Source: Microcaldota archaeon (GTDB lineage Archaea; Micrarchaeota; Micrarchaeia; Norongarragalinales; Norongarragalinaceae). From it: a stretch of DNA of 64,000 nucleotides. Numbering within the stretch: the first letter of the stretch is position 1; each line of letters starts with the position of its first letter. The notes beneath the pieces were generated by a model. It saw only the letters and a list, made by a program, of their open reading frames with translations. It was not told the DNA's origin and ran no database searches. The position numbers were made by a program, and so were the translations under genes. Below, piece after piece: positions 44,420 through 54,043 of the stretch. The DNA is taken from NCBI GenBank assembly GCA_016207165.1, contig JACQQD010000009.1, forward strand, positions 62,001-126,000, in the 5' to 3' direction.

Positions 44420-44881
44420 TTAAAGCCCTTGGTCGTCTTTTTTCAGCTTTTCGGCTTTCTTTTTGAGGTAGCCGGCGACTTTTTTCCGTAGGGCCAAGTC
44501 GTTCACGGCCAGGATTTTGGCGGCGTACACGGCCGCGTTTTCGGCTCCCAGGATCGTGCCGTGCGAAACGCCGGGCGGCATGCGAAGCGAAGACCACACG
44601 TCAACCGCTTCGGTGCCCGGTGGGCAGGTGATGACGGGCCAGAACGTGGCGCATGCCAGCATTCCGGATAAGGCGTTGGAGAGGCCTGCGACGGCGACAA
44701 AAACGGTGGGCTCTTTGGATTGGTTGGCCGTTTCGGCCAATTCCAAAACTTTTTTCGGGGTTCGGTGGGCGGAAGCAATCCGGTATTCAACGGATACGCC
44801 GAATTCTTTTGCCGCGGAGCCGATTTGTTGGGCGAACGGCAAGTCGCTTTTGGAGCCCATGGCGATGATGATCTTACCCAT
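44420..44881 (-). CDS. purE: 5-(carboxyamino)imidazole ribonucleotide mutase / AIR carboxylase
   Basis: IIIAMGSKSDLPFA, YRIASAHRTPKKVLEL, VAGLSNALSGMLA. Confidence 0.92.
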   Translation of the reverse strand: MGKIIIAMGSKSDLPFAQQIGSAAKEFGVSVEYRIASAHRTPKKVLELAETANQSKEPTVFVAVAGLSNALSGMLACATFWPVITCPPGTEAVDVWSSLRMPPGVSHGTILGAENAAVYAAKILAVNDLALRKKVAGYLKKKAEKLKKDDQGL

Positions 44882-44887
44882 GTCCAA

Positions 44888-45793
44888 TCACCTGAATTTC
44901 TCTCCGGTCAACTGTTCGAACAATTCAATGTAGAGCCGGCTGGTTTCTTCAATCTTTTCTTTGGGAAGCGGGGGGATGTCTGGTTCCGCTTTTCCGGCTT
45001 TTCGGGCGGCGTACAAGGCTTCGTGGTACCCGGTTTCCCTGTAGTGGCTTCGAACAAACTCCTTGCTTTTCTCGACGTGGTTTCCTTTCTCAAATTCGGC
45101 GGCGTCCCAGAAGCGGTCCTCGTCGGCGGTGCCGAACGTGTCCACCACTATGAGTTCCCGGTTCTCGTCCAACGCGAACTCTTTTTTGCCGTCAACGTGG
45201 ATGAGTCCGCGTTTCTTGACGTGGTCGTTGATTTGCTCGTCGATGCGCAGCGTGGCTTCCCTCAGTTCATTCCACTGGTCGATGGATAACGCGGAAATTT
45301 TCATGGCTTCTTCTTTCGTCAGCGGCCGGTCGGTCTTCTCCAGTTTCGTGGTGACTTCAAAAAAGGGCTCCGGCAGCGTCTCGCCTTTTTTCACGGCGTG
45401 GCCCTCCGGGAAACCGATGTCCTCGGCTTTGACTTTTTCGTCCTGGAGGCGGTCGAAAAGCGAGCCGTAGGCGAAATAGCGGACGATGACTTCCAACGGA
45501 ATGAGGTAGTTGGTGGTTTTGGGAGTGATTTGGGAGTAGTCGTAAATCACGTTCACGCGCTTGACTTGCATCTGATTGGGGCCGGTGGTTTTGAGGTAAT
45601 GGCTTGGGATTTTGGCTTTCCGGCAGACGTCAAACCAGTACGCCGACGTGCGGCAGAGCGTTTCGCCTTTGAAGGGGATGTCAGAGGGAATGATTTTGTC
45701 GAACACGGACACTCGGTTGGAGAACTCAAATTCCAGGGTGTGCTCGTCGACTTCGTACACGTTTTTTACTTTTCCTTTGTGAAGCAGTTTCAC
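44888..45793 (-). CDS. purC: SAICAR synthetase
   Basis: LHKGKVKNVYEVDEHTLEFEFSNRVSVFDKIIPSDIPFKG, LIVVDTFGTADEDRFW. Confidence 0.94.
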   Translation of the reverse strand: MKLLHKGKVKNVYEVDEHTLEFEFSNRVSVFDKIIPSDIPFKGETLCRTSAYWFDVCRKAKIPSHYLKTTGPNQMQVKRVNVIYDYSQITPKTTNYLIPLEVIVRYFAYGSLFDRLQDEKVKAEDIGFPEGHAVKKGETLPEPFFEVTTKLEKTDRPLTKEEAMKISALSIDQWNELREATLRIDEQINDHVKKRGLIHVDGKKEFALDENRELIVVDTFGTADEDRFWDAAEFEKGNHVEKSKEFVRSHYRETGYHEALYAARKAGKAEPDIPPLPKEKIEETSRLYIELFEQLTGEKFR

Positions 45794-47106
45794 GGCTCGG
45801 ATTCCCTCCGGACGATGATGTCTTCGCGGTTGGGTCCCACGGACACGGAAAGCACGGGCACGCCAGCGTGCTTTTCCATGAAGGCCACGTATTTTTTGGC
45901 TTGAAGGGGCAACGCGTCAAAGCCTTTTGATTTTCCTTCGCGGCACACGGCGTTCCAGTCGGCGTCCTTGAAGCCGCTCAGGGTCTCGTACACGGGTTTT
46001 GCTTTTTCCAAAACAGAGTGGCGGGTTGGAAAATAGTCGTAGGTTTTTCCGCCGGATTGGTAGGCGGTGCACACCGGCAATTCGTCTAAATCCGAGAGGA
46101 TGTCCAGTTTCGTCACGTGCATGCCGTCGTAGCCGTTGAGTCGGTTTCCCAACCGGATGATGGTTAAATCCAGCCACCCGACGCGCCGCGGCCTGCCTGT
46201 CACGGTTCCGAATTCCTTGCCTTTGTCGCGAAGCGTTTCCCCGGCGTTTCCCTGGATTTCCGTGGGAAACGGTCCGGCGCCCACGCGCGTGGTGTACGCC
46301 TTGACCACGGTTTCCACGCGCTTTATTTTCTTTGGGGAGACGCCGGTGGACGCCGACGCGTTGCCGGCAACGGGTTGCGAGGAGGTGACGTAGGGGTAGG
46401 TGCCGAAGTTGTTGTCCAGCATGACGCCTTGCGCGCCCTCGAACAAGACGTTTTTTCCGGCGTCAAGCGCGCCATCGACTTCCTGGGACGCGTCGCAAAG
46501 ATAGGGTTCCAGTTGTCTTCCAAGTTCCGCGTATTCCTGGAACGTTTTTTCTTTTGAGGGCAATTGTTGGACGTTGAAGATTTCCTTCAAGGTTTTGGCG
46601 TGAACCGGATAGGATTTGTCCAACGCGGCTTCAAGTTGGACGGGGTTGACCAGGTCCTCCATGCGGATGCCCCACCGCGCGGCCTTGGACTCGTAGACCG
46701 GTCCAATGCCTCTTCCCGTCGTACCGATTTTGTGGGACCCGCTTTCTCGGGCCGCGTCCCAGTACAAGTGCCAGGGCATGATGACGTGCGCCCGAAAGTC
46801 CACGCCCAACAGGCTGGGGCCGATGCTTAACCCCATTTTTTCAAGGGTGTCCAACTCCTTTTTCAGCACCTTGGGGTCCACGACCACGCCGGAGGCAATG
46901 AGGCTCCGTTTTTTTCGGATGACGCCGGAGGGCATGAGCTGCAGTTTGAAGACTTGGCCGCCGGCGTGCACGGTGTGTCCCGCGTTGTTGCCGCCCTGGT
47001 AGCGGACCACGACATCGTATTCCTTACAAAGGTAGTCGACGATTTTTCCTTTGCCTTCATCGCCCCACTGGGCGCCAATGATGACCGTGCTTTTCATGGG
47101 CGTCAA
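45790..47106 (-). CDS. purA: Adenylosuccinate synthetase
   Basis: VIIGAQWGDEGKGKIVDYL, YQGGNNAGHTV, IGTTGRGIGPVYESKAARWGIR, FEGAQGVMLDNNFGTYPYVTSS. Confidence 0.96.
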   Translation of the reverse strand: MTPMKSTVIIGAQWGDEGKGKIVDYLCKEYDVVVRYQGGNNAGHTVHAGGQVFKLQLMPSGVIRKKRSLIASGVVVDPKVLKKELDTLEKMGLSIGPSLLGVDFRAHVIMPWHLYWDAARESGSHKIGTTGRGIGPVYESKAARWGIRMEDLVNPVQLEAALDKSYPVHAKTLKEIFNVQQLPSKEKTFQEYAELGRQLEPYLCDASQEVDGALDAGKNVLFEGAQGVMLDNNFGTYPYVTSSQPVAGNASASTGVSPKKIKRVETVVKAYTTRVGAGPFPTEIQGNAGETLRDKGKEFGTVTGRPRRVGWLDLTIIRLGNRLNGYDGMHVTKLDILSDLDELPVCTAYQSGGKTYDYFPTRHSVLEKAKPVYETLSGFKDADWNAVCREGKSKGFDALPLQAKKYVAFMEKHAGVPVLSVSVGPNREDIIVRRESEP

Positions 47107-47107
47107 C

Positions 47108-48496
47108 CTAGAATTTCGCGTCGACCGTGGACTCCTTGTAGTCGGACAGCTTTTGTTTCAGCCTGGCGGCCAAGCGCTTCGCTTTTTTCGCGGACAAGCC
47201 GACGTGTTTTTTGATGTCCACGTGCGACACCCTCTTTCTGAGCGGATTGTCTTTTCCTTGAAGGACTTGTTCCCAGGCGGCCATGCTTTCCTCGCGGAGT
47301 TTTTCGTGGGCCACTTGCCGGGACGCGCCTTTTTTTACGTAGTCCATGAGGAGCACTTCCGTCAAGGCAAACGGCGCGTGCACGTCGAGGTGTTTTCGCA
47401 CGACGGCGTCGTTGACTTGCAGTCCGTTTAGAATACGGTGGGACAAAAGCAGCATTTCGTCAAGCGCAAGGAAATCCTGTTCCATCCAAATGCGGCGGTT
47501 GGCGGAATCATCCAGCGTCCGCTCCAATGCGTTGTTTGCCGCATTCTCCCACGCGATGATGGGTGAGGCTGCAACGAGGCGCGCAAGTGAACACATTCGT
47601 TCCGAAGCCATGGGGTTGCGTTTGAACGGCATGGCGCTGGAACCCACTTGCTTTTTGTCGAAGGGTTCCTGGAGTTCCTGCTGCATTTGCAGGAGTCGCA
47701 CGTCCAAACCGATTTTGTGGAGCGTCTGCGCCAATCCGGCCAGGCAATCGGCCAGGATCAAGTCTTGTTTGCGGGGATAGGTTTGCGTGGCCACGTCAAA
47801 GGCTTGCAATCCCAGTTTTTCCAGGAAATCGGATTCCAGTTTCTCGACTTTTTTTTCGTCTTTCAAGAGTTCAAGAAAGCTCGCCGACGTGCCGACGGCG
47901 CCTTTCAGGCCCTTCGATTGCAAAACCAAAAGCAGCCATTCCAGGGTTAAAAGGTCGGCAAGCAGGTCTTGGGCCCAGACGGCAAAGCGGTATCCGAGGG
48001 TCGTGGGTTCGGCGGCTTGCAAGTGCGTGTACGCCACGCACGGCGTGTCCGCGTACTTCTCGATGAGCCGGTGAAGGGCGAAAAGCGTGGAAGCCGTGCG
48101 TTGGGCCAAGAGTTGGATGGCTTGCTTTTGGCGGAGCACGTCGGCGTTGTCCTGGATGTCCATGGACGTGGCGCCTACATGCAGTTTTCCGCCGCCGGTT
48201 TTGCATTGGGATGCAAACGTTTTCAGTTCAGCGACCATGTCGTGGCGGATTTGTTTTTCCAATTCAAGGGCTTTTTCCACGTCAACGTCGGGTACGTGTT
48301 TTTCGATGTCTTGGTACTCGGCTTTGGTCACCATTCCGGCTTGCATTTGCGCGTATGCGAGGGCTTGCCAGGTCTTGCGCCACGTCAGGCGCTTGTGGTG
48401 TTCCGAGAAAATCGACCGCATGGCCTCCGAGCCATACCGCCACGAAAAGGGCGACAAATAGTCGTTAAACCCGAAGGAGGCCACGGTTTTTCCCAC
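47108..48496 (-). CDS. purB: Adenylosuccinate lyase
   Basis: VGSSAMPFKRNPMASERMCSLAR signature, YTHLQAAEPTTLGYR. Confidence 0.94.
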   Translation of the reverse strand: MGKTVASFGFNDYLSPFSWRYGSEAMRSIFSEHHKRLTWRKTWQALAYAQMQAGMVTKAEYQDIEKHVPDVDVEKALELEKQIRHDMVAELKTFASQCKTGGGKLHVGATSMDIQDNADVLRQKQAIQLLAQRTASTLFALHRLIEKYADTPCVAYTHLQAAEPTTLGYRFAVWAQDLLADLLTLEWLLLVLQSKGLKGAVGTSASFLELLKDEKKVEKLESDFLEKLGLQAFDVATQTYPRKQDLILADCLAGLAQTLHKIGLDVRLLQMQQELQEPFDKKQVGSSAMPFKRNPMASERMCSLARLVAASPIIAWENAANNALERTLDDSANRRIWMEQDFLALDEMLLLSHRILNGLQVNDAVVRKHLDVHAPFALTEVLLMDYVKKGASRQVAHEKLREESMAAWEQVLQGKDNPLRKRVSHVDIKKHVGLSAKKAKRLAARLKQKLSDYKESTVDAKF

Positions 48497-48505
48497 CGTA
48501 TGCCA

Positions 48506-49231
48506 TCAATGGTTTTTTTGCTTATTAAAGCGTCCGTTGGTTGACGGACGCAGCGTGCCGTCGGCAATGCCTTTGAGGGTTTGCGGAAAAATGACGAAGT
48601 CGCCGGCTTTTTTGAGGCGTTCTTGGTGTTGGAGGGCGACTTTTTCGACTTGCGTTTTGTTTTGCGGGTCGAATCCTTTCGGGAGTTTCACGGCCACGGG
48701 ATTGGAGCGCATCAGAATGGGGCCCCCGTCAACTTCTTCAGACACCACGTGCGTGGTGGCGCGAAGCTGTTTTTCGCCGGCCAAAATCGCGTCGCGTACC
48801 GCGTGCGCGCCGGCGTATTTGCGTTTGCCGGTTTCGTTTGCAATGGATAAGTCGGCGGGGTGTACGTTGATGCCCAAAAACGCGTTGACCAACACCGTGG
48901 AGGCGATGGCCATGTACCCCGCAAAGGCCAGCACGTCGGGGTCGTGTCTCCGGAGTTTTCGGATGGTGATGCTGTCAAATTCGGCGCGAAGCGACAAGTC
49001 GGACTTCGGCTTGCCTTTTTTTTTGTAGAAGGCGACCAAATCGTTTTCCTCGCAGGGAATTTTGAACTTTTTGGCAAGCGCTTTGGCATTGGATTTTGGG
49101 TTGTCGGTGAAAATACAGACCACTTGATACGAGCGGCCGTTTTCTTCGCTTTCCAGAATGGATTTCGCCACCGACCCTTTGCCGCTCATGAGGATGGCCA
49201 CGCGCAGGGGTTTGGGAGGGGCTGGAGGCAT
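48506..49231 (-). CDS. purN: Phosphoribosylglycinamide formyltransferase
   Basis: VAILMSGKGSVAKSIL, LAFAGYMAIASTVLVNAFLGINVHPADLS, GPILMRSNPVAV. Confidence 0.88.
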   Translation of the reverse strand: MPPAPPKPLRVAILMSGKGSVAKSILESEENGRSYQVVCIFTDNPKSNAKALAKKFKIPCEENDLVAFYKKKGKPKSDLSLRAEFDSITIRKLRRHDPDVLAFAGYMAIASTVLVNAFLGINVHPADLSIANETGKRKYAGAHAVRDAILAGEKQLRATTHVVSEEVDGGPILMRSNPVAVKLPKGFDPQNKTQVEKVALQHQERLKKAGDFVIFPQTLKGIADGTLRPSTNGRFNKQKNH

Positions 49232-49268
49232 AAAGCCTAATATGGGTTTCGTGCATTAATGGCTTTTC

Positions 49269-50159
49269 ATGGCCGCCACGATTTTGAAGGGCAAACCCGT
49301 TGCCGAGAAGATCCGCGAGGACTTGGCGCAGAAAGCCGCGGAACTGGCCAAAAAAGTCGGCCGGCCGCCCGGCTTGGCCGCGATTTTAGTGGGTGAGGAC
49401 CCTGCGTCGCAGGTTTACGTGTCCATGAAGCACAAGGCTTGCCAGGAAGCCGGCTTTCATTCGGAACTCATTCAATTGGAGGAATCCATTCCGCAGGAGG
49501 AATTGCTCAAGAAAATACGGGAACTCAACCGCCAAACCACCGTGGACGGCATCCTGGTGCAACTGCCTTTGCCCAAGCACCTCAACGAGGAAGTAGTGCT
49601 TGAAGCGGTAGCGCCGGAAAAGGACGTGGATGGGTTCCACCCTCAAAACCAGGGAAAGCTTTTGCTGGGTTTGGAGGGTTTTGTGCCGGCCACGCCCAAG
49701 GGAGTGATGCGGATGCTGTCGGAAGCCGGCGTCGCGCTCAAAGGAAAGCACGCCGTGGTAGTGGGCCGGAGCAACATCGTGGGAAAGCCGTTGGCGCTTT
49801 TGTTGTTGCGGGAGGACGCGACGGTGACGATTTGCCACTCCAAGACCAAGAAACTGGAGGAAATCACGCGGCAAGCCGACGTCTTGGTGGCGGCGGTGGG
49901 CAAAGCCGGTCTGATCACTGAAAAGCACGTCAAGGACGGGGCCGTGGTCATCGATGTGGGCACCACCCGGGAAAAGGGAAGGCTTCGCGGGGACGTGGAC
50001 TTTGACTCCGTGGTAAAAATTGCCTCGTTGTTGACGCCGGTTCCTGGCGGAGTCGGGCCCATGACCATCGCATTGCTTTTAGAGAACACGTTTTGGGCGT
50101 ACCAAAAGCGGAATGGCTTGCAGGCTGGAACGAATGAGAATTCAATAAGGCAAGGATAA
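49269..50159 (+). CDS. folD: Methylenetetrahydrofolate dehydrogenase / cyclohydrolase
   Basis: VDGILVQLPLPKHLNE, PATPKGVMRML, VVGRSNIVGKPLALLLL, PVPGGVGPMTIALLLENT. Confidence 0.96.
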   Translation: MAATILKGKPVAEKIREDLAQKAAELAKKVGRPPGLAAILVGEDPASQVYVSMKHKACQEAGFHSELIQLEESIPQEELLKKIRELNRQTTVDGILVQLPLPKHLNEEVVLEAVAPEKDVDGFHPQNQGKLLLGLEGFVPATPKGVMRMLSEAGVALKGKHAVVVGRSNIVGKPLALLLLREDATVTICHSKTKKLEEITRQADVLVAAVGKAGLITEKHVKDGAVVIDVGTTREKGRLRGDVDFDSVVKIASLLTPVPGGVGPMTIALLLENTFWAYQKRNGLQAGTNENSIRQG

Positions 50160-50175
50160 CGCAAGGCTACGAAGA

Positions 50176-50964
50176 ATGACCAAGTTGGTTTTTACGGTGG
50201 ATGTGGACCGCGATGTGGCGTGGCCCATAAACGGTTCGCATGTGGGCGGCTCAAAGCACCACTTCGAGCCGTCGTTTGAGTCTTCCCAGAAAGGCTTTTT
50301 CGCTCTCCTGGAGTTGGTCAACGAACTTTCGGTGCCTACCACTTTTTTTTTCGAGGCCGCCACGGCCAAACGCATTGGCCCCGTGTGGTTGGGCCACGAA
50401 GTGGCGTGCCACGGGTTTGACCACGAGGATTTCACCGGCAAAAAAACGGGCCGTCCATTGCCTGCGGTAAAGCGCCGCGTCATCCTTCAAAAGGCCAAGA
50501 CGGAGTTGGAGGAGTTGTTTGAAAGCCGGGTTTACGGGTTCCGGGCGCCGTACCTGCATTGGGACGTGGCGTTGTTGGAGATGCTTGGCCAGAACGGTTT
50601 CGCGTACGATTCCTCCGTCGTGGCCGGCGAGTTGGAAAAACCGCCGTTGCCGGAATTGTTTTTGCCGAGTTGGAGGGACCAAAACGCAAAGGCGTTGTCG
50701 GGATACTTGTGGCCGCTCATGGAGGGAAAAAGAGCGGTGGAGGACTACGTGTTGGCCGTGAAACAAGCGGTTTCCCAAAACGAGCCTTACGTGGTGTTGG
50801 CCACGCATTCCTGGCACACGCACGCCTCCGTCGAAAAAGGCGTTTTAAGCGAAGGCCAGGCCAACCGAAACGTGGGCCGCGTCCGCGAACTCTTGGACGC
50901 ATTTTTGGGCTTGGACGGCCTGGAATTCGTTTTGGGAAAGGAGGCCGTGCAGGCAAAGCTTTAA
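50176..50964 (+). CDS. Polysaccharide deacetylase family protein
   Basis: LVFTVDVDRD, TTFFFEAATAKRIG, EVACHGFDHEDF, VYGFRAPYLHWDVALLEMLGQNGFAYDSSV. Confidence 0.85.
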   Translation: MTKLVFTVDVDRDVAWPINGSHVGGSKHHFEPSFESSQKGFFALLELVNELSVPTTFFFEAATAKRIGPVWLGHEVACHGFDHEDFTGKKTGRPLPAVKRRVILQKAKTELEELFESRVYGFRAPYLHWDVALLEMLGQNGFAYDSSVVAGELEKPPLPELFLPSWRDQNAKALSGYLWPLMEGKRAVEDYVLAVKQAVSQNEPYVVLATHSWHTHASVEKGVLSEGQANRNVGRVRELLDAFLGLDGLEFVLGKEAVQAKL

Positions 50965-50994
50965 GCGGTTTTGCGACCAAATCGGCTATTGCGT

Positions 50995-52542
50995 ATGTTT
51001 GAAAAACAAATCGACGTCAAGCGGGCGCTCATCAGCGTTTACAACAAGGATGGCGTCGGCGAATTCGCCTCGTTTTTGCACGGCTTGGGCGTGCAAATCA
51101 TTTCCACGGGTGGAACCGCGGCACTCATCAAGAAGCACGGCGTGCCGGTGGTGGACGTATCCGATTACACGGGTTTTCCAGAAATGCTTTCCGGCCGCGT
51201 CAAGACGCTTCACCCCAAGGTGCACGCCGGCATACTGTACCGACGCCAGTTAAGCCAGGACGTTTCCGCCATTGAAAAGCACGGCGTGTCCGGCATTGAC
51301 TTGGTCGTCGTCAACTTGTATCCCTTCCAGGAAACCGTTTCCAAAAAAGGCGTGACGCGCGAGGACGTCATCGAGAACATCGACATCGGCGGCCCCGCGT
51401 TGCTTCGCGCTTCGGCCAAGAACTTTGAGCATGTGGCCGTGGTGTGCGACCCGAACGACTACTCGGCTTTGGAAAAGGAATTGTCGGAGTTCAATGGCCG
51501 CCTTTCGTTTGAAACCAGGGAAAAACTTATGGTCAAGGCCTTTGAGCACACGGCGGCGTATGACGCCGCGATTTGCACGCAATTCCAAAACGAGCAGGAC
51601 GTGGACTTCCCTTCGTCGGCCACTCGTCACCTCAGGAAAGTCGCCGACTTGCGTTACGGAGAGAACCCCCACCAGAAAGCCGCGCTTTACTCCTGGAAGA
51701 CGGGACTGGCCCAAGCGGAACTTTTGTCCGGAAAACCCATGTCGTACAATAATTGGCTTGACGCGTATTCCGCGTACCGCATCGCCCGGGAATTTGAGGA
51801 CCCGGTGGCGGTGGTAGTCAAGCACAACAACCCGTGCGGCGGGGCGCAGGACGAAAACCTCGCGTCGGCCTTGAAAAAAGCGTTGAAGGCGGATCCCGTT
51901 TCGGCATTCGGCGGCGTGTACGCCTTCAATGGCCGCGTGGACGCCGAAACCGCTGAAGTACTCAAGGACTGGTTCGTGGAAGTCATCGTGGCAAAAGACT
52001 TTGACCAAACCGCCTTGGAAATTTTAGTCCAGAAACCCAACCGCCGGCTCTTGGATGCGTCGAATGTCTGGGATGCGCCGCTTCCACGGGAACTGCGCTC
52101 CATTGGGGGCTCGATTTTGTTCCAGGAAACCGATGACCAGCTTTACCAGGAAGTTCGGACGGTGTCCAAACGGCTTCCCAGCGCTTCGGAAAAAGACGAC
52201 TTGGATTTCGCGTGGCGGTTCTGCAAGCACGCCAAATCCAACGCCATCGTTTTTGCGAAAGACCGCCAAATCGTGGGAGTGGGAGCCGGTCAGATGAGCC
52301 GAGTGGATTCGGTAAAAATCGCCGTAATGAAAGCCGGAGAGGCCAAACTGTCCCTGCAAGGCGCCGTGATGGCTTCCGACGCGTTTTTTCCTTTTCCCGA
52401 CGGCATCCAACTGGCGGCCAAGGCCGGCATCACGGCCGTCATGCACCCCGGTGGCTCGCTGAAGGACCAGAACGTCATTGCCGAAGCCGACAAACTGGGC
52501 CTGGCTATGGTGTTCACGGGAATGCGGCACTTCCGCCATTAA
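50995..52542 (+). CDS. purH: Bifunctional AICAR formyltransferase / IMP cyclohydrolase
   Basis: RALISVYNKDGVGEFASFL, TGFPEMLSGRVKTLHPKVHAGIL, DLVVVNLYPF, RYGENPHQKAALY, VVKHNNPCGGA, DAFFPFPDGI. Confidence 0.96.
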   Translation: MFEKQIDVKRALISVYNKDGVGEFASFLHGLGVQIISTGGTAALIKKHGVPVVDVSDYTGFPEMLSGRVKTLHPKVHAGILYRRQLSQDVSAIEKHGVSGIDLVVVNLYPFQETVSKKGVTREDVIENIDIGGPALLRASAKNFEHVAVVCDPNDYSALEKELSEFNGRLSFETREKLMVKAFEHTAAYDAAICTQFQNEQDVDFPSSATRHLRKVADLRYGENPHQKAALYSWKTGLAQAELLSGKPMSYNNWLDAYSAYRIAREFEDPVAVVVKHNNPCGGAQDENLASALKKALKADPVSAFGGVYAFNGRVDAETAEVLKDWFVEVIVAKDFDQTALEILVQKPNRRLLDASNVWDAPLPRELRSIGGSILFQETDDQLYQEVRTVSKRLPSASEKDDLDFAWRFCKHAKSNAIVFAKDRQIVGVGAGQMSRVDSVKIAVMKAGEAKLSLQGAVMASDAFFPFPDGIQLAAKAGITAVMHPGGSLKDQNVIAEADKLGLAMVFTGMRHFRH

Positions 52543-52576
52543 ACCGGTTTAGAGTTTCGTGGGTTTTCACGGATTG

Positions 52577-52585
52577 CTATAAAAG
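52577..52585 (+). promoter_or_regulatory. Putative purF TATA box
   Basis: ctataaaag about 40 nt upstream of the GTG start. Confidence 0.55.
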
Positions 52586-52624
52586 GGTTTGCCGCCTTAG
52601 ATACAACTGGGTGGGACGCCTTCC

Positions 52625-54043
52625 GTGTGCGGCATCGTAGGAGTCATCGGCCAGGACAACGTCGCCTTGGACATTTACCAGGGCCTATTGGCCGTTCAGC
52701 ACCGGGGCCAGGATTCCGCGGGAATCGCGTGTTTTGACAAGGTCCGAATTAATTTAAAAAAGGGTTTGGGACTGGTTTCCGAGGTTTTCACCGAGGACAA
52801 CCTCTCGCGTTTAAGTGGGAAAGCGGGTATCGGGCACGTGCGGTATGCCACCGCGGGAAGCACTCCTTTGTTGGACATGTCGCCGTTTGTCGTCGACATT
52901 CCGCACGCCATCGCTTTCGCGCATAACGGCAACACGGTCAATTACCTGGATTGGGAGCAGGTTTTTCGGGAGCGCATCCAGTCGTGCTGTGACTCCGAGA
53001 TTTTGTTGCACTTGTTTTCCGATAAGTTAAGCCAGGACAAGCACTTGGACGTGGCATCCGTTTTTGACGCGGTTTTGTCGTTCATGAAGGACGTCAACGG
53101 CTCGTACTCCATTGTCGCCGTGGTCGAACGACTCGGGCTTTTGGCTTTCCGGGACCCCCACGCCAACCGCCCTTTGGTCATGGGAAAGCGCGGCAACGAC
53201 GTGGCGTTTGCTTCCGAGTCCGCGGCACTGGATGCCATGGGCTTTGAGTTGGTGCGTGATTTGTTGCCCGGCGAAGCCGTGTTCGTGGAACCCGGAGGCA
53301 TCATTCACGAGAAAGTGCTTCTCCCCAAAGCGCCGAGGCACTGCATGTTTGAGTGGGTGTACTTTTCGCGTCCGGACTCCGTTTTGGAGGGTAAAAGCGT
53401 GTACGAAACCCGCATCGCTCTTGGAAAACAATTGGCCAAGGCCATTGAGCGAAGCGATGCGGACTTGGTCATGGCGGTTCCAGACACGTCGCGTCCGGCG
53501 GCCGCCGGATTGGCTGAAGAATTGGGCAAGCCTTTGGCGGAAGGCATGATCAAGAACCGCTACATTGGCCGGACGTTCATCATGCCGACTCAGGAAGGCC
53601 GCGAACGCGCCATGCGCGTGAAGCTCAACACCGTCAAAAGCGTGGTGAAAGGAAAGCACGTGTTGATGGTGGATGACTCCATTGTGCGGGGCACCACGGC
53701 CCGGCGCATCGTCAAACTCGTCAAGAAGGATGCCAAAACCCTGCATTTGGCGTCCACGTGTCCGCCCATCAAGTACCCTTGCTTTTACGGCATTGATTTT
53801 CCGATTCCATCGGAACTGGTGGCCGCCACGGAAAAAGACGAGGATGGCGTCCGAAAGAAGCTGGGCGCCGACGCGTTGACGTACCAGTCCCTGGACGGGC
53901 TGAAAAAAGCGTTGGGCGTGAAAGGACTTTGCACGGCGTGCCTGGATGGGGATTACCCCACGGAGATTCCGGTGGACGTGCGCAAGAAGTTGGAGGCTGT
54001 TCGCGCCAACGAGCGCAAAAAGGTGGGAAGCGCGTATGTCTAA
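52625..54043 (+). CDS. purF: Amidophosphoribosyltransferase
   Basis: MCGIVGVIGQDNVALDIYQGLLAVQHRGQDSAGI (Cys2 nucleophile), VLMVDDSIVRGTTARRIV. Confidence 0.97.
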   Translation: MCGIVGVIGQDNVALDIYQGLLAVQHRGQDSAGIACFDKVRINLKKGLGLVSEVFTEDNLSRLSGKAGIGHVRYATAGSTPLLDMSPFVVDIPHAIAFAHNGNTVNYLDWEQVFRERIQSCCDSEILLHLFSDKLSQDKHLDVASVFDAVLSFMKDVNGSYSIVAVVERLGLLAFRDPHANRPLVMGKRGNDVAFASESAALDAMGFELVRDLLPGEAVFVEPGGIIHEKVLLPKAPRHCMFEWVYFSRPDSVLEGKSVYETRIALGKQLAKAIERSDADLVMAVPDTSRPAAAGLAEELGKPLAEGMIKNRYIGRTFIMPTQEGRERAMRVKLNTVKSVVKGKHVLMVDDSIVRGTTARRIVKLVKKDAKTLHLASTCPPIKYPCFYGIDFPIPSELVAATEKDEDGVRKKLGADALTYQSLDGLKKALGVKGLCTACLDGDYPTEIPVDVRKKLEAVRANERKKVGSAYV

